Positions 1-11,570 of a stretch of 64,000 nt of DNA are shown one piece after another. The DNA comes from Oscheius dolichura (Eukaryota; Nematoda; Chromadorea; Rhabditida; Rhabditidae), in NCBI GenBank assembly GCA_932521035.1, contig OW051496.1:1364001-1428000 (forward strand), given 5' to 3'. Within the stretch, counting starts at the first letter, position 1; every line of letters begins with the position of its first letter. The translations under genes and the position numbers were made by a program. The notes beneath the pieces were generated by a model. That model saw nothing but the letters and a program-made list of their open reading frames with translations. It made no database searches and was not told the DNA's origin.

Positions 1-345
1 GAGAGTGCTGAAGCGGGAAACTTATTAAAGACACGAGGGGACGCGTACCGTTTTCAATATTTGAATTTCCCTTTCAGCATAGACATCCAACTGGTTGAAC
101 ACTTTCACAGCCACAGTCCTAAAAGAGATGCCTTCGAATGGAAATCCTCACCGTTTCTTTCTAGTAAATCTGGTCACATCGTATCCCGTCCAAACTATAC
201 CGTATGCTCCACCATCTAGCCTTGTTAGACCATGAAAATCTTTCAATCTGTGATAAGGAACACCTAAAAGTAATATTACTAACAGAAGAGGAAGCAGAAC
301 TCTACCATCAGGTGTGTATTTCACGGAGGAGAGAACAGTTCCCAT
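1..345 (-). CDS. 5' end of a kinase-Kelch family gene (partial, runs off window)
   Basis: Reading leftward, exon 1 (345-306) encodes MGTVLSSVKYTPDG, exon 2 (263-152) the glycine-rich loop (L-D-G-G-A-Y-G-I-V), exon 3 (118-49) the ATP lysine in VAVKVF and the alpha-C glutamate in AEREIQIL, and exon 4 begins at 7. Introns are 30-43 nt with GT-AG ends, and every junction is in the same place as in the complete copies at 4897, 20416 and 29108. The catalytic loop and any Kelch part lie outside the window, so the fusion is inferred from its paralogues. Gly2 and Ser6 fit an N-myristoylation signal. No lesion is visible in the part present. Confidence 0.75.
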
Positions 346-2177
346 AGAGAGGCGGTTCTAATGGTCAAGGAGGGTGAAACAAATCTCTAAAAGCAAAACA
401 GAAGCTTTCACTGAAATTGAGTAAAAAAGAATAAGTGCTAATAATAAGACTGGATGCTTCAATAGTTTCAAGGAAAAAAAGATTACGGTATATCTTTTCC
501 GGATCCAAGAATGCAGACTATTACAGTTAGCTAATAATTTTACGGAAGAGATTTGAGCGAAAGAGTGGTCGTCTCAACGCCAACAGCCCAAACTGATCAG
601 AACTGATAAGAAGCAGGCAGAGAAGATGGACCTGGGAAGTGGTTAGCTGTAAAAGACAATGAGCAACTCTTTTTGTGGAGTTCAAAACAAAACTACATGG
701 TGAAATAAGAAATATCAAAGAAGGGTGGACTTTATTTTCAATTTTCAAGGAATAATGGATAACTGTTGTCGAAATGGAATATTTAGGCTCCGAGAGCCGG
801 CTGCTGGCGGATCTGGAGATTATTTAAATTGTAAAAAACAGTCGGAATGGAAAATACATTCAAATTGTTTCGTCCTGCTTACTTTATCCGCTCTTTTTTC
901 ATTGAAAGTACTGCCAATTCAGTTAATTTACGCGGCTTTTCTTTTTTATAAAAAACTGGAGGCTGTCTAACTGTGGCGGTACTTGTAGGAGAAAACGTGC
1001 TTTTCAGCTGAAAAAAAATCATTTCAGTTGTTTCTTCGTTATTCTCATTAGATCGCAGCTGTCTAACTGTGGCTCTATAGAATGTCAGCAAACAGTCGAA
1101 ATTTAAATCAAATTTTTTTGTTCTCCGTATTTATTCTGCTTTTTTGTCCATAGGAAGTTGCACTTTGCTATCTTTTCGATTATCTGCCTCCGATGGGAGG
1201 ATGAAGACAAAATGAAGCATTTGTTTCCCAAGGAGGGTCATTTGATTGAATTTTGATACCCGTAGTAAATAAATAAGTAGCGGAATGAAAACATTCAATA
1301 AACCCCGGAAGGGTAACAGAGAACTGTAGCAAATTAGCTGTCGATAATGGTTGACGGATATAAATAAAAGGCTAAACAAGCAAAAATTACAGAATAGGAA
1401 CCACCTCATTTTACTTTATTTACTTTTGAGGAAACGACGGGTGGACGGAGGAGGAGCCATTACTACCTCGATTATCTGAGAATTTTTTAATTTCCTGGCC
1501 CACTACTTATCCAAACTAATGCCGAGAATTACGTTGTAATTTCCAAGGCCAGCGAAATAGTAACATTCCGAATGTTCTGCTTGCATTCTTTTTGTAGCAT
1601 TTCTTCCACATTAGAGGCCATTTGCCGGTCTCCTACATTCAGAGAATTCTGTTCTTCGCCATCTCAAAAGCTCAGCGAAACAGTCTGTCTGTACGCCCGT
1701 CTATAGAAGGTTAGGTTTTTCTTCCCCGTATACACCGGTTACAAAAGGACGAAGACTTTTTCAAGGCTTTCTGAAAGGGAAGACGCCGCTGGAAAGGGAA
1801 TATACAGGATCTTTTAGAAGATATTTCATCATTCACAATAATTAAAAAACAATTGTATTTGGTACTATAGGTTGAGAAATAAGTTTTGATCTTTTTGCAT
1901 TTATTTGTGAGCTTCTAAAACGTTAATTCTTCCCATCGGGTTGGCCGAAGCCTACCCTCCTTCCTCATTTTTGAATCTCCCAAAATGATGGGTGGATATG
2001 GCTGAGATAGCACCACAAATGTGATGCCATGCAGGCGCGGAGCCGGAAGCGGCCGACATGGCGCATTATTTTCGGATTTCCCCGAATAATTAGGTGTAAG
2101 AAGGCCTCAGAAAGTGATAACTTATCGAAAAAAGAGAAAAAATAGCGAAAAAAGCGAGAAAACAAAAAAGCAAAAAT
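346..2177. other. Intergenic, no gene recognised
   Basis: AT-rich sequence with only short chance ORFs. Positions about 1401-1480 repeat almost exactly at 52443-52520, and 1290-1400 resembles 8830-8950, so the stretch holds dispersed repeat fragments. I see no exon-like reading frame with flanking splice sites. Confidence 0.5.
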
Positions 2178-2255
2178 GTTCGTTTCCGAGCGGAATCGAA
2201 CCCGGGTCGCTAGAATAGGACGTTGCAGAAAACCACTCGGCCATGTGGTGCAAAC
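2178..2255 (-). repeat. tRNA-like sequence (SINE head or tRNA pseudogene)
   Basis: On the minus strand it has a D-arm-like GGCCGAGTGG and a T-arm CGGGTTCGATTCCG, but the ends do not form a good 7-bp acceptor stem. Its 3' side runs into a TTTTTGCTTTTTTG tail shared with other tRNA-like sequences in the window. It is more likely a tRNA-derived element than a working tRNA. Confidence 0.5.
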
Positions 2256-2747
2256 CTAAAAACGGCTTTTTCGACCATGAATGAGTTATTTGCCGAGATT
2301 TTGATTGCAAAATACTCAGCTGATTTTTTACATATCGTCTTTTTCAGGCCCGATATTAGTGCCTTCCTCGAGGTGCCGCGCCTCGGAATCTCCCGCTATC
2401 GGTATAATTTTTTTTCGTGAATTTTTTAGAGATCAATAGCTACCTCCTACAGAAAGAATTACAGAAATTAGTGGAGTTTGAAAAAAGTTTTAGGAAAAAG
2501 ATCAAAACTTATTGCTCAACCTAGTAATGAGAAAAAACAACAAGTAGGTTACACAGATGGCTAAGTTGCTCTTCCCATACTTTCGTTTTGACTTTTCTTT
2601 ATTCTTCACGTCTTTCCAAATCGGGTCGGAGAGTCTGTCATTGATAGAGTTTCAAGTTTTACTTCGATATCTTCCTCTTCTGTTTTCAAAGATCTTATCA
2701 CACCTTGAAATCTGAATTTGACTGATAGAACGCAGATAAAGTGACTC

Positions 2748-3117
2748 TTACAACGTCTTGCTCAATCTTTCTGGATCTTTATCCTTTTTGAAGGCATTCC
2801 CAAGCGTATTACCACCATGTCTCGCTTCCAAAAACAGCCACGGTGATACCGCAGTCTCTTTGCTGGAAGAGTCTGACAGAGTCTCTTTAATCTTGCAATC
2901 ATCTTTAATAGTTCCCATAAAAGCCTGATAAACACGGTTGAATTCCTGATAGATACAGTTGAATTTCTCTTATGGACGTACTTGTTCCAAGTTTTCTTGC
3001 ACTTTTTTTACGCTTTCGTTATTGTTAAGGGTATCCTTAAATGCCTCCATTTCTTCGATGTACAAATCGATTTCCGAACTGTCTAAAGTATCAGCGCCAT
3101 GGCAAAAGCGGTAGCAC
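2748..3117 (-). CDS. Hypothetical protein, two 3' exons
   Basis: Two exons read in phase on the minus strand: 3117-2982, then a 36-nt GT-AG intron, then 2945-2748 ending in TAA. The 110 residues are charged (DLYIEEMEAFKDTL, KKVQENLEQ, then a C-terminus rich in D, K and S). Exon A starts after a TTTTTAG acceptor and needs an upstream exon contributing two bases, which I could not place. No family is recognised. A hydrophobic stretch just upstream in another frame (VVLFLGATAFA) may be the lost signal peptide exon. Confidence 0.4.
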
Positions 3118-3828
3118 CTAAAAATAACACAACTGAAACGATATGAATCGCTGCGAACCAAGAAACTAAGGACAAAACTTAAAGGGACAGTATGACCGTT
3201 TTTGCTACAGTACCCCGAGTTTTCAAACGTATCATGAATTTTGTTGTAATTGGTCTTGTTTTGTAGAGCTAATTTTGCTTATCAAGATGCTCTATTTAGT
3301 TTTTGCTGAAAACGCCGTAATCGAGAGAAAAATGCAATCAAACGGCGCGTAAACAGCGCGCGGTCTTGTTCAAGGCAGCTTGCGTTGCTTGGAGGCGCGT
3401 CGGACGAAATTCGCAATACAAAATTGAAACTTTCCATGCATTTTTCTCGCGAATTTGACATTTTTATATTTTTTTTAAATAGATAACTTTGATCAGAAAA
3501 AAATTCTGAAGTTACAAGCACAAATGTGACGCGCAACTTTCCGTTGACCGGCTAAAAGTAGTAGAGCCGAAACCGATAGGTATCTGCTCTCGGCCGCGAG
3601 TCCGAGTAGACCCGCGAAGTTTCTCATTTTTTTAACCTTTTTACTTTACCGTGGCTTCACGCGATGAGACCTATACCATTCGATAGATCTTCAAAAGTTG
3701 TCCCAGAAATCGTTTTCAAAATCTGCCAAACCCCTCGTGGTACATGGCAGCACTCCGTTTGGTTTAACATATCAAATCGGCCGAAATTAAAAACCGCTTT
3801 GTAAGCAATGGATTGCGGCAATAATAAT

Positions 3829-3918
3829 ATGGCCAAATGGCCGAGTGGATACTTTCTTCTTTCTTCTTAGCTTACAAATCTTTTGTCTTTTTTCTGCCCA
3901 AGTTCGAGTCCCCAATAA
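3829..3918 (+). repeat. tRNA-like sequence
   Basis: It contains GGCCGAGTGG (D arm of Leu/Ser type) and, about 55 bases on, AAGTTCGAGTCC (T arm), separated by a T-rich stretch in place of a proper anticodon arm. The acceptor stem is imperfect. It is probably a decayed tRNA-derived element. Confidence 0.45.
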
Positions 3919-4896
3919 GTCAACTTCATTCTTTTTTTAAATGATTATTCTTTGAATCCCATTATTTCCTTCATTTGGAAGTTTATTTTAGCAAATTTTT
4001 TGCAGAGAGTGCACTGCACGAGACTATCCAGTCATATGAATTTTCTGTGAACTGTTATACCCGCCTATCATTGTGAATGCAATAAATAGTTCTGGATAAC
4101 CGATAACCGACATTGCTCCCAAACGGGGAAAAAAGTCAACCGGACCGGCTTTCGGCCATGTACGACTTGACCAGTCCGACGCGTCACTTTTCGTGTCAAG
4201 TTGACAAGATTGGTCGCTTTTTCTGGAGGAAAAGACCCAACTGACTTTAGAAACGGGGAGAGGGAAAAAGTGGCGAAATTTGAGATCGCCCGAAACATTC
4301 CCAGCCAAAGCAAGGGTGTCGGGCACATCGATTTTCTTATCAAGTTCACAATATTGGTCAAAAGACTTCGAATGTCGCTTTCTCGGGGCAAAGGGCCAAA
4401 TTAATTTCGGAAATGGTGAACGGAAAGAAGACGGGTAAATTTGAAAGAGTGTGAAACGTTTCTAGTCTCAATAACGGTATTTATAATTGCAGATCATATG
4501 CAGCATATGTGACTCCGTATCAGATACTCGGCTTCGCGCGAACGGACAGCAAGCTCCTCAAAAAATAGTACGCGCCTCTTCTAATCAGCTTGTTGATAAT
4601 CCCAGAAATTGTGCACAGACTCATTTCATTGCCCTGAAGTGGTTATCTTATCAGCACGGAAACCAGTCGGCTCTCTCTCTCTCGCTCTTTTTTTTCTTAA
4701 AACTTTAAGCTCGGAGTTTTATTGACTGTAAAGTTTCTCATTTTCCACGGTATTTTCAAAGGATAAGCATCCACTTTGGCGCCACTGAAGGACTCTTATT
4801 GCCAACAGTTATTCTTTTCCTTTCAATTTCTCATCCCAAAAATGTTTGGTTCTCTCTAATTGCCCCTTATTCAGAGATTCTTTCTATCTCCTTCTT
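3919..4896. other. Intergenic upstream of kinase-Kelch copy 1
   Basis: No supported exon. Two similar stretches around 4130-4270 and 4310-4440, both reading TTGACAAGAT/TCACAATATTGGTC and then a CGAAATT-rich segment, suggest a decayed internal repeat. The promoter of the downstream gene should lie in the last few hundred bases, but I see no recognisable core element. Confidence 0.35.
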
Positions 4897-7513
4897 ATGG
4901 GGAGTGTCCTTTCCTCGGTAAAATACACCCCAGATGGTAGCGTTGCTTTCCCATTTCTTTCTAATCTCGTACTATAGGTGTGCCCTACTATCGTTGGAGT
5001 GACATCAAAAACCCAGAATGGGTGTGCGAGGGAGGAGGTGGCTCGGTTTGGAAAGGATCTGGTACAGTTATAAAGGGAATCACTAAAACGAAACGGTGAG
5101 TATTTTCTGCCTCAAAATATACCTATTTAGAATTGTCGCTGTGAAAAAGTTCAACATAACGGATATAGGATCTGAAAGAGAAATCAAAATATTGAAAACG
5201 GTAAAAGATATTAGAATTGGCATATCTCATCTCGCGTCTTATAAATTGTTTACAGTTAAATTTTCAGCACATCCATCCAAATATTGTTGAATTATTCGGA
5301 GTAATTTGGGATGGAGAGGTAATAAATAGAGGCAACTCTATTAAAGAACCAATATATACGGGATACGTGATGGAATATATGGAACTTGGCAGTCTTCATA
5401 ACGGTTATCCTTTATTTATTTAAATTTCAAAGGATGTCAACAGAAATCCACGATGTCTCCAAACAATATGACATGAAGTTAATCGTCTTGTGGATCCAGC
5501 AAATCGGTTCCGGCCTACAGTATCTACATGAACACAAAATACTTCACAGAGACGTCAAGCCCAAAAAGTAGATATTTTCTCTGTTTATTAATACTCGTTT
5601 TCAGCATCCTTCTAGCAACAAGAACTCATTTAAAACTGGCTGATTTTGGCCTGGCTAGGAATATTTCTCACCAAAATACATATACTAGTGGGTAACTGAC
5701 TACTTCCTCCCTAATAAACTTTGTTATTCCAGTCATAAAGGCACCGATCCCTATATGGCGCCGGAAATAGTGGGAACAGAAAAGAATTATGGAGCCCCGG
5801 CTGATGTCTATTCATTTGGAGTAACAATATGGGAAATTATATGCGGGAAGTCGGGTGATTTCATTTGATCAGTGGACAATTTAAAAGTAGGAACCCTTTG
5901 GAAAATCAAAAATTTGAAAATGGTTGTATGCAACTGCCTATAGATCCTGATAAAATGAGTGAGGATTCGTGGAATTTTGTGAAAAGGTTGGTGTAGAAAT
6001 ATGAAGTTTGGGGCTGAAAAGGCCTACCAAATTAACCTTATTTCGTTTTCTTTGTTTGTTGGACAATTCTATAAAAATATTTTTAAAGGAACAGTCAGGG
6101 AGTTTTTCTGCTACCGTATACAGAAAAAGCGATTTTTTCATATTTCAGTGTTCCATTATATTTACCTTTGGTGTACATATAGGGATCGTTTAAAATGTGG
6201 AAAAAATGAAAAGAAACGATAAAAATAGCGATACATCATCAAAATGCTGACGAATGCTGATCAAATTTTGAAAAAACGTTCTTCCCGGGCACCGGCGTGC
6301 TGACGTCCGTAACTTGGGATGCTGACGTTGGTCGATATTCGAGCACTTTGAACGCATTTTTCTCGATATTTTGACATTTTTATGATTTATAAAATAGTGC
6401 ATCGTGATCAGCGAAAAATTCTCTATTTTCTGAGACCTGGTCGAAAAACTCCCTGACTGTTCCTTTAAGATGCTGGCAAACAAACATTTCTGATAGGCCG
6501 TCGATCAAACAAATCATTGCCTTTGCAGCAAAATTCGTTCAAACGGTAGGTGAAAATTTGAGAGTTACAAAAAGAAAATGGGGCGCTTTTTTAGATTTTG
6601 GTCGTGGAAGGAGGTCTTGATGGTAACAAGATGACAATATGGAATCGGGGGACATCCACCTGGACTGTTTCACAAATGGAACTTCCTCGCCGACCTGATG
6701 GTGTTGTTTATCTCGATGATGAACTCTATATAATTACCCGTAACAAGTCATTATTCAAGTTGGACAAAAATATGGAATGGAAACAACTGGCTGATATGAA
6801 TGAGGAACGAGGATTTATTAAGAATACCTGTTTGGGATGGAATGGATACATTTGGGTGTTTGGAGGATGGAATTGGGACAGAAAAGAATTACTAAAAAGT
6901 GTGGAACGATATGATCCGAAGGAGGATAAATGGGCACGGATGCCGTAAGTTATCTTTATAAAGGAGGACCTACATCGTTTTGATTACCCTTTGGTTAATA
7001 AGCTATTTTAGAGACATGAAATATGGCAGATATTGGGCAGCTGCAGCAGTCTGTAACGGGAAAATATATATTTGTGGAGGAAGAGGAGATAAGTGGGTCG
7101 ATTTGAAAAGTGTGGAATGTTTCGATCCTGAGAGTGGAGTGTGGACTGAACTGACGGATATGCCAACACGTCGAATTTACCATTCCCTCGTTTGTTATAG
7201 AAATAAGCTGGTTGTATTAGGAGGTTATGATGGAAAAGAATGGACTACCACAGTTCTGGAATTGGATCCACACGAGAAAAATGGACAGTGGAAAGAGTTG
7301 TCGCCCTTAACCTCCCCTAGTTTGCCTTCTGTTGGAGTTGTTCTTGGTCGAGAAATCTTTGCAATTAGCTGGGGTTATTATAAGGTGAAAATATTTGACG
7401 GAATCAATTGGCGTGTTGGCCCCTCTTCCCCTCTGAATTATTATCGCCCATCGTCTGCTGTTCTGGTTCCTCAAGAGTTCGCGGATCGTCTTTCTTCTTA
7501 TCCGATCGATTAA
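4897..7513 (+). CDS. Kinase-Kelch fusion protein, copy 1 (571 aa, 11 exons)
   Basis: Exons: 4897-4936, 4978-5095, 5131-5200, 5268-5403, 5444-5567, 5605-5691, 5733-5849, 5891-5986, 6470-6545, 6595-6944, 7012-7513; all phases agree and the sum is 1716 nt. Residues 1-13 (MGSVLSSVKYTPD) look myristoylated. The kinase domain spans about 20-280: glycine loop E-G-G-G-G-S-V, VAVKKF, SEREIKIL, HRDVKPKN, ADFGLAR, MAPE, ADVYSFGVTIWE, and exon 9 gives the closing C-W-...-DRPSIKQI. All catalytic residues are present. Exons 10-11 carry about six Kelch blades (VFGGW, ICGGR, VLGGYD). Kinase helix XI lies after the intron that separates it from the main kinase, and runs in frame into the propeller, so this is one gene. 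Likely a TKL-type Ser/Thr kinase at membranes; the substrate is unknown. Confidence 0.8.
6083..6468. repeat. TTAA-flanked MITE inside intron 8 of copy 1
   Basis: The element is 6087-6464 with TTAA at both sides (6083-6086 and 6465-6468). Termini are AGGAACAGTCAGGGAG and its reverse complement. Its right-hand TTAA plus the next G forms the 3' splice site of the host intron. The homologous intron in copy 2 has a single TTAA at this point. Confidence 0.85.
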
Positions 7514-8048
7514 AAGCAATAAATAATTCGAGGGATCCCGGCGAAATTGACAGGATATTTTTTGAGGGAGTATAACAAAAAGAAAGAGGGGGACGTATTT
7601 CTCGACAAAAAGAAAAAAACTAAGTGAATCACTAGACCTTGCACATTTTGTCTAGCCAGGGAATGGCACGACCTTGCTATTAGCTCACGAGGCGTTGAAT
7701 CTGCTTTTTTTGTCTAATAAAAGGGGTTTTACAGGAAAATACCCAAACGCCAACCTTATTTTCAAACTTCCGACCCTCATAACTCGGTGACACGATGTAG
7801 GTGGCACCTCTGGACCTGATGACAGGTTCGTGCTCAGTATAGGCTTAAAAAATTGGTCGTTTTCTCCTGATCACGAAGATATGTTTATTTTTGTATATGA
7901 ACGTTGGAATCACGAGAAAATTGCATTTCTATCCCAAAGTCATAAATGCGTTCCATTTTAGTTTGATGAAGTTTGGCCATGAAGTAAGCGAGAACGAGCG
8001 ACAAACGCATTTAAAAAAGTGCGCCGTCCGGCGTCCGGCGTCCGTCCC
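7514..8048. repeat. 3' flank duplicated with kinase-Kelch copies; MITE interior fragment
   Basis: Bases 7514-7840 match, inverted, the 3' flank of copy 2 (about 18105-17800), including a GTGACACGATGTAGGTGGCA block. Bases 7843-7965 match the interior of the MITE at 27544-28028. AATAAATAATTCG just after the stop codon (7519-7531) may hold the poly(A) signal. Confidence 0.6.
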
Positions 8049-8127
8049 CTGAATGGCCAAGTGGCGCAATCGGCATGCGCGTTGTCTGGGAATCCAAGGC
8101 TTGCGGGTTCGAACCCCGGGCAGGCAA
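8049..8127 (+). repeat. tRNA-like sequence
   Basis: It has GGCCAAGTGGCGCAATCGG (D arm) and GCGGGTTCGAACCCCGG (T arm). The 3' seven bases (GCAGGCA) do not pair with the 5' end, so it is not a standard tRNA. A diverged inverted copy, with similar flanks, is at 33714-33791, so this is an interspersed element. Confidence 0.5.
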
Positions 8128-8327
8128 AAACTCTTTTGCTTTATAGGTACATCATCTAGAGTGGTTCCGGGTGTACAACATCGTGAAAAAAAAATAATTA
8201 GATGCAATTTCAATGAGAAAAAAGTTGTTTCTGTCCGGTTTTGCTTTTTTTTCTTTAGGGTAAGGTACCTCTTTTCGTATAGCGGCAAATGATGGACATT
8301 CTAGACGAATGTCAACAAAAAGTGAAC

Positions 8328-8538
8328 AATTCGTTTGTTGGAAAAGGAGAAATCTCAACAAAAAGTGTTATTTGCGTTTACAAGGAGGGGAGGGGAGTTG
8401 GAAGGATGCTACAAAAGGAGAACAATACCACAAATAACGGCATCTTTCCATTCCCAAATATTGTTCCCTTTTTGTACTCTCCTTGTAAACGCAAATAACA
8501 CTTTTTGTTGAGATTTCTCCTTTTCCAACAAACGAATT
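8328..8538. repeat. Fold-back repeat with ~60-bp arms
   Basis: The left arm (8328-8387) and right arm (8479-8538) are near-perfect reverse complements and contain GTTATTTGCGTTTACAAGGA. Parts of the arms and loop recur at 20900-21060, 33026-33170 and 33410-33520. It is a mobile, non-coding fold-back family. Confidence 0.75.
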
Positions 8539-9004
8539 CTTTTCTGGTTCAATTCAGTAATAAAGCCAGCTCATTTTCTAATCGCCACTTTTACTGGGCA
8601 ACCCCCTTTTCGCTAATTTCCCGCCCGACCCAACCAGAGAAAATCGCCAGAATGTTCTTTCTCCTATTCGAAGCCCCCTTTCCACCCGTCTAATCAAAAA
8701 TCGGAAGGTTTTCTTTTTTTTGAGCTCTATGGAGAAGAAGAGAACATCCTCGGGGGGAAGGTGATATTTCCAACGACAACTGTCTAACGGTCATTATTGA
8801 ACTTCGATGTCTGTGATACAAATAAGTAGCGGAATCAAAACATTCAATAAACTGCGGAAGATCCGACATCCATCCCAATTAGGTGGCGATAATGCTTGAC
8901 ATATATATTTTCTACAAAAAATAAATAAGAGGAAGCAAAAATTACAAAATATATACTGTCTGGTACAAAATTGCCAAGCTATAATATTTAGCAGCGTTTA
9001 CCAA

Positions 9005-9640
9005 ACGAGAAATTCCGAGGGAATCCCTCGGTGTACACACTTAGACATATCCTTTGTCAAAGTTTGGGAGACTACAGATTTTCTTATTGGGGGCGGTCGT
9101 GATGAAACTGGATTTATTAGAATCGCCTTGACGTGCTCTCTAAAATAGTTTTTGAATTTTTTAAATCGTCCAAGAAATGACCGAGATACGGACACAAACT
9201 CCCGACACTCTCGTCTTCCTCCACAGACGGGAGCACCCGAAATTGGACGTTTTGCTTTTCCGATATCAAATCAGACAAAAAAAAATTCAATATCAGAAGT
9301 CGGCAAAATGATTTCACTACATTTTGTCTGTTTTGGGCCAAATTTATAATGTGGGCAAGGCTTTGTTCATTACTGACCAGCTCCTGATGGATGCTGGTCA
9401 AAACATTCCACATACCCTTCGTCAAAGATTGTGGGGCTACAGACGTTTTGTCGGGGCTGTTGAGATGTGACAGGGTTCATTATAATCGCCTTGACGTGCT
9501 ATCCAATAAGGTCTTTGAATTTTTGAAATCGGTCAAGAAATGCACGAGATACGGACACAAACGCCCAACACTCCCGTCTACGCCCAAAAATGGGCGCGCC
9601 CCGAAATTGGGCGTTTTGCCCTTGTATGAGCGGATTGAGC
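9005..9640. repeat. Two copies of the GGGCGTTTTGCCC fold-back family
   Basis: Copies at about 9030-9260 and 9400-9630 share the core TTGACGTGCTCTC..., a GAGATACGGACACAAAC block and a CCCGAAATTGG(G/A)CGTTTTGC end. The same core recurs at 41802-42259, 48410-48620, 50165-50400, 55108-55350, 55785-56010, 57610-57800 and 61710-61935. No coding capacity is seen. Confidence 0.7.
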
Positions 9641-10233
9641 AGAAATGATCTCAACAACAAAGTAAGTAACGCGCCAGAAAGATATATATTTTTTTCGGAA
9701 TCGAGTCAGTAATAAAGCCTTGTCATTTTCTAATTGTCAATCGAAAACAGGCAGGAGGATTCCACTTACAATATTTCCCCAGTTCTCCCGATGGCTAATC
9801 ATTCGTTTATTCGACGTTCCCTTTCCAACCGTCTGATAAAAAACCAGACGATTTTGTTTCACTGAGTTCGGCGGGAGAAGAATAGAGACTAGCCTTGGGG
9901 CGTTGAAATGTTGCGGGCCAGCTATGGAAATTTATTTACAAAGAGACTGTCGCCGCTGCTGATCAATATCCCCCGTCTGCATCATTTTTACGCCGTTCGG
10001 CTTATTCTCTCCAGTTTTTTTTTCTTTTTCTCCATTTTCAACTGACTATTTAACCCTTTTCAGACATGCATAAATCATATTTCTTTTCTTTAAAAATGGA
10101 GGAAAATGGTGGAGGAACTGCCTAAAATGGACTGAAATGGGCCAGGAATGGACAGAGACGCCCAAAAATGGCCATTTTGGCCTGGACAAGAATTATTTTC
10201 CCCTTGGGACCATTTATTCTATTCTTTTTATAG
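9641..10233. other. Intergenic, no gene recognised
   Basis: Part of the stretch resembles 8540-8700 (CATTTTCTAAT, CCCGTCTGAT and neighbouring blocks), so it probably contains another dispersed repeat. No exon is supported apart from a possible readthrough ORF leading into 10234. Confidence 0.35.
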
Positions 10234-10492
10234 TATTGGCTACTCCAAAACAGCTGGCAGTAGGGGTGGATCGCGCCACATAGCTCAGAAGCCCCTGATC
10301 GACAGTTGTAATGGATGGTTGGACGGTGAAGAGGCGGGCGATCCGGACGTTGTCCTGATAACAACGGAGGACAGGTAGGAGTTTATCCATTTGAAAATAA
10401 AGAAACCCGGTTTTTATAGACCAGCGAACTGGAGATGCCCTCCAGTTCCAACTATTCCAAAACAGCTGGAAACAGGCGAAGTGGAAAGCTGA
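10234..10492 (+). CDS. Hypothetical two-exon coding segment
   Basis: Exon A (10234-10374) follows a TTTTTATAG acceptor and reads ...QKPLIDSCNGWLDGEE... to DVVLITTEDR. Exon B (10420-10492) continues in phase (PANWRCPPVPTIPKQ) to TGA. The intron is 45 nt, GT-AG. The frame can extend upstream without a stop to an ATG at 10148, so the 5' limit is uncertain. No family is recognised. TACTCCAAAACAGCTGG in exon A resembles TATTCCAAAACAGCTGG in exon B, a possible short internal duplication. Confidence 0.4.
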
Positions 10493-11570
10493 GCTATTGA
10501 AGTCGCCAGAAGACCACTACATCTGGCCCTGGTCTTGATCAAACTGGAAAAGAAATAAAAGAATTGTAATTTTTGTGTTGAGAGGGGAAGAGGGTTGAAA
10601 AAAGTTATTAGCAGTTATCTGGACAAAATGGATTTTGAAAAGTATCAGACAGCCTATGAAATGATCTTTCTCGTCCAAGAAATTGATTGAATGTCGCCCT
10701 TATAAAATTCTCCCATTTGACTTTTGGTTAGTACTAGAGCTCTCTTCTCATTTGGCGGATTTCAAGCACAAAAGCTGAATAACGGCTATGGTGATGAAGT
10801 TCACATCATAAGACCACCAATCGTGGCTGCAGTTGGTCATATTTAGCTCAATTATGAAGAGTAAAAAGATCTTTTATCGATAACCGACGAAAACGTTAGT
10901 TGTCCGTTTTTTGTTTGTTTTATGGCTAGTTTATAACTGGGTTTGTTATTCGTATTTGATCCGTGGCCGATATACCAATTCTCTACGATTTGAACACATC
11001 AATAAGAGACGAAATTACTGTAGAAAATATCGGTTCTCCTCGATGTAACTGAAACCGAATTTTCGGAATTTTTGTATCCTGTAAACGCCCGAACGGAAAG
11101 ATTACAGCCAGAAATATTATTATGAAATGTACGGCCTGGTTCAATAAATTGGTTGGTAAAATTTCCATGTGCTCTTTACAAAATTCTCCTTACTCTACTT
11201 TTTTAGTCTTACTGTTAATAGGATTACTGTACTGACCAAATGGGAAACGATCCGGATGACAATTCGTCATATTTAGCTCTCGTTTAAAGTCTCAAAAACT
11301 TCTATGAGGAGCAAGAAGTTCAATTGATTGAGAAAACTTCGAAGTGATCTGCTGTTTCCTGTTTTATGGCTAATTTATATGGCGCGTTCAATTGGATGAA
11401 CCTAATTCACCGTCTCTGTTTCTGTGAACTGTAAATAACGCCTCTTCCGCAAACATTTCCCTTCAATGAAACACAGTTCCTCTTATTCTCATAAGAAAAG
11501 CTCCCCCCCATCTTCATACAGCCCCATTTCGACGGCTTGTCTTCTGTTTTCAACGGTACTAATATACGCG
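10493..11570. other. Intergenic, no gene recognised
   Basis: Two diverged segments, about 10720-10930 and 11200-11390 (TTTAGCTC, TTTTATGGCTA.TTTATA, TCC.GTTTT), look like an old tandem duplication. An in-frame ATG at 11466 could extend the next gene by 35 residues. Confidence 0.35.

Noticed and set aside
5987..6469. ORFs at 5938-6483 and 30118-30583 as small genes
   Set aside because: They lie inside intron 8 and its MITE, occur on both strands and have no domain.
6598..7513. Kelch genes at 6595, 18106 and 30777 as free-standing genes
   Set aside because: No start codon or spliced-leader site precedes exon 10. Exon 9 encodes the kinase's last helix and joins in phase in all three copies.
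11466..11570. 35-residue N-terminal extension of the SnoaL-like protein
   Set aside because: It is in frame, but the paralogue at 14155 starts at the position of 11571 with an exon of the same length.
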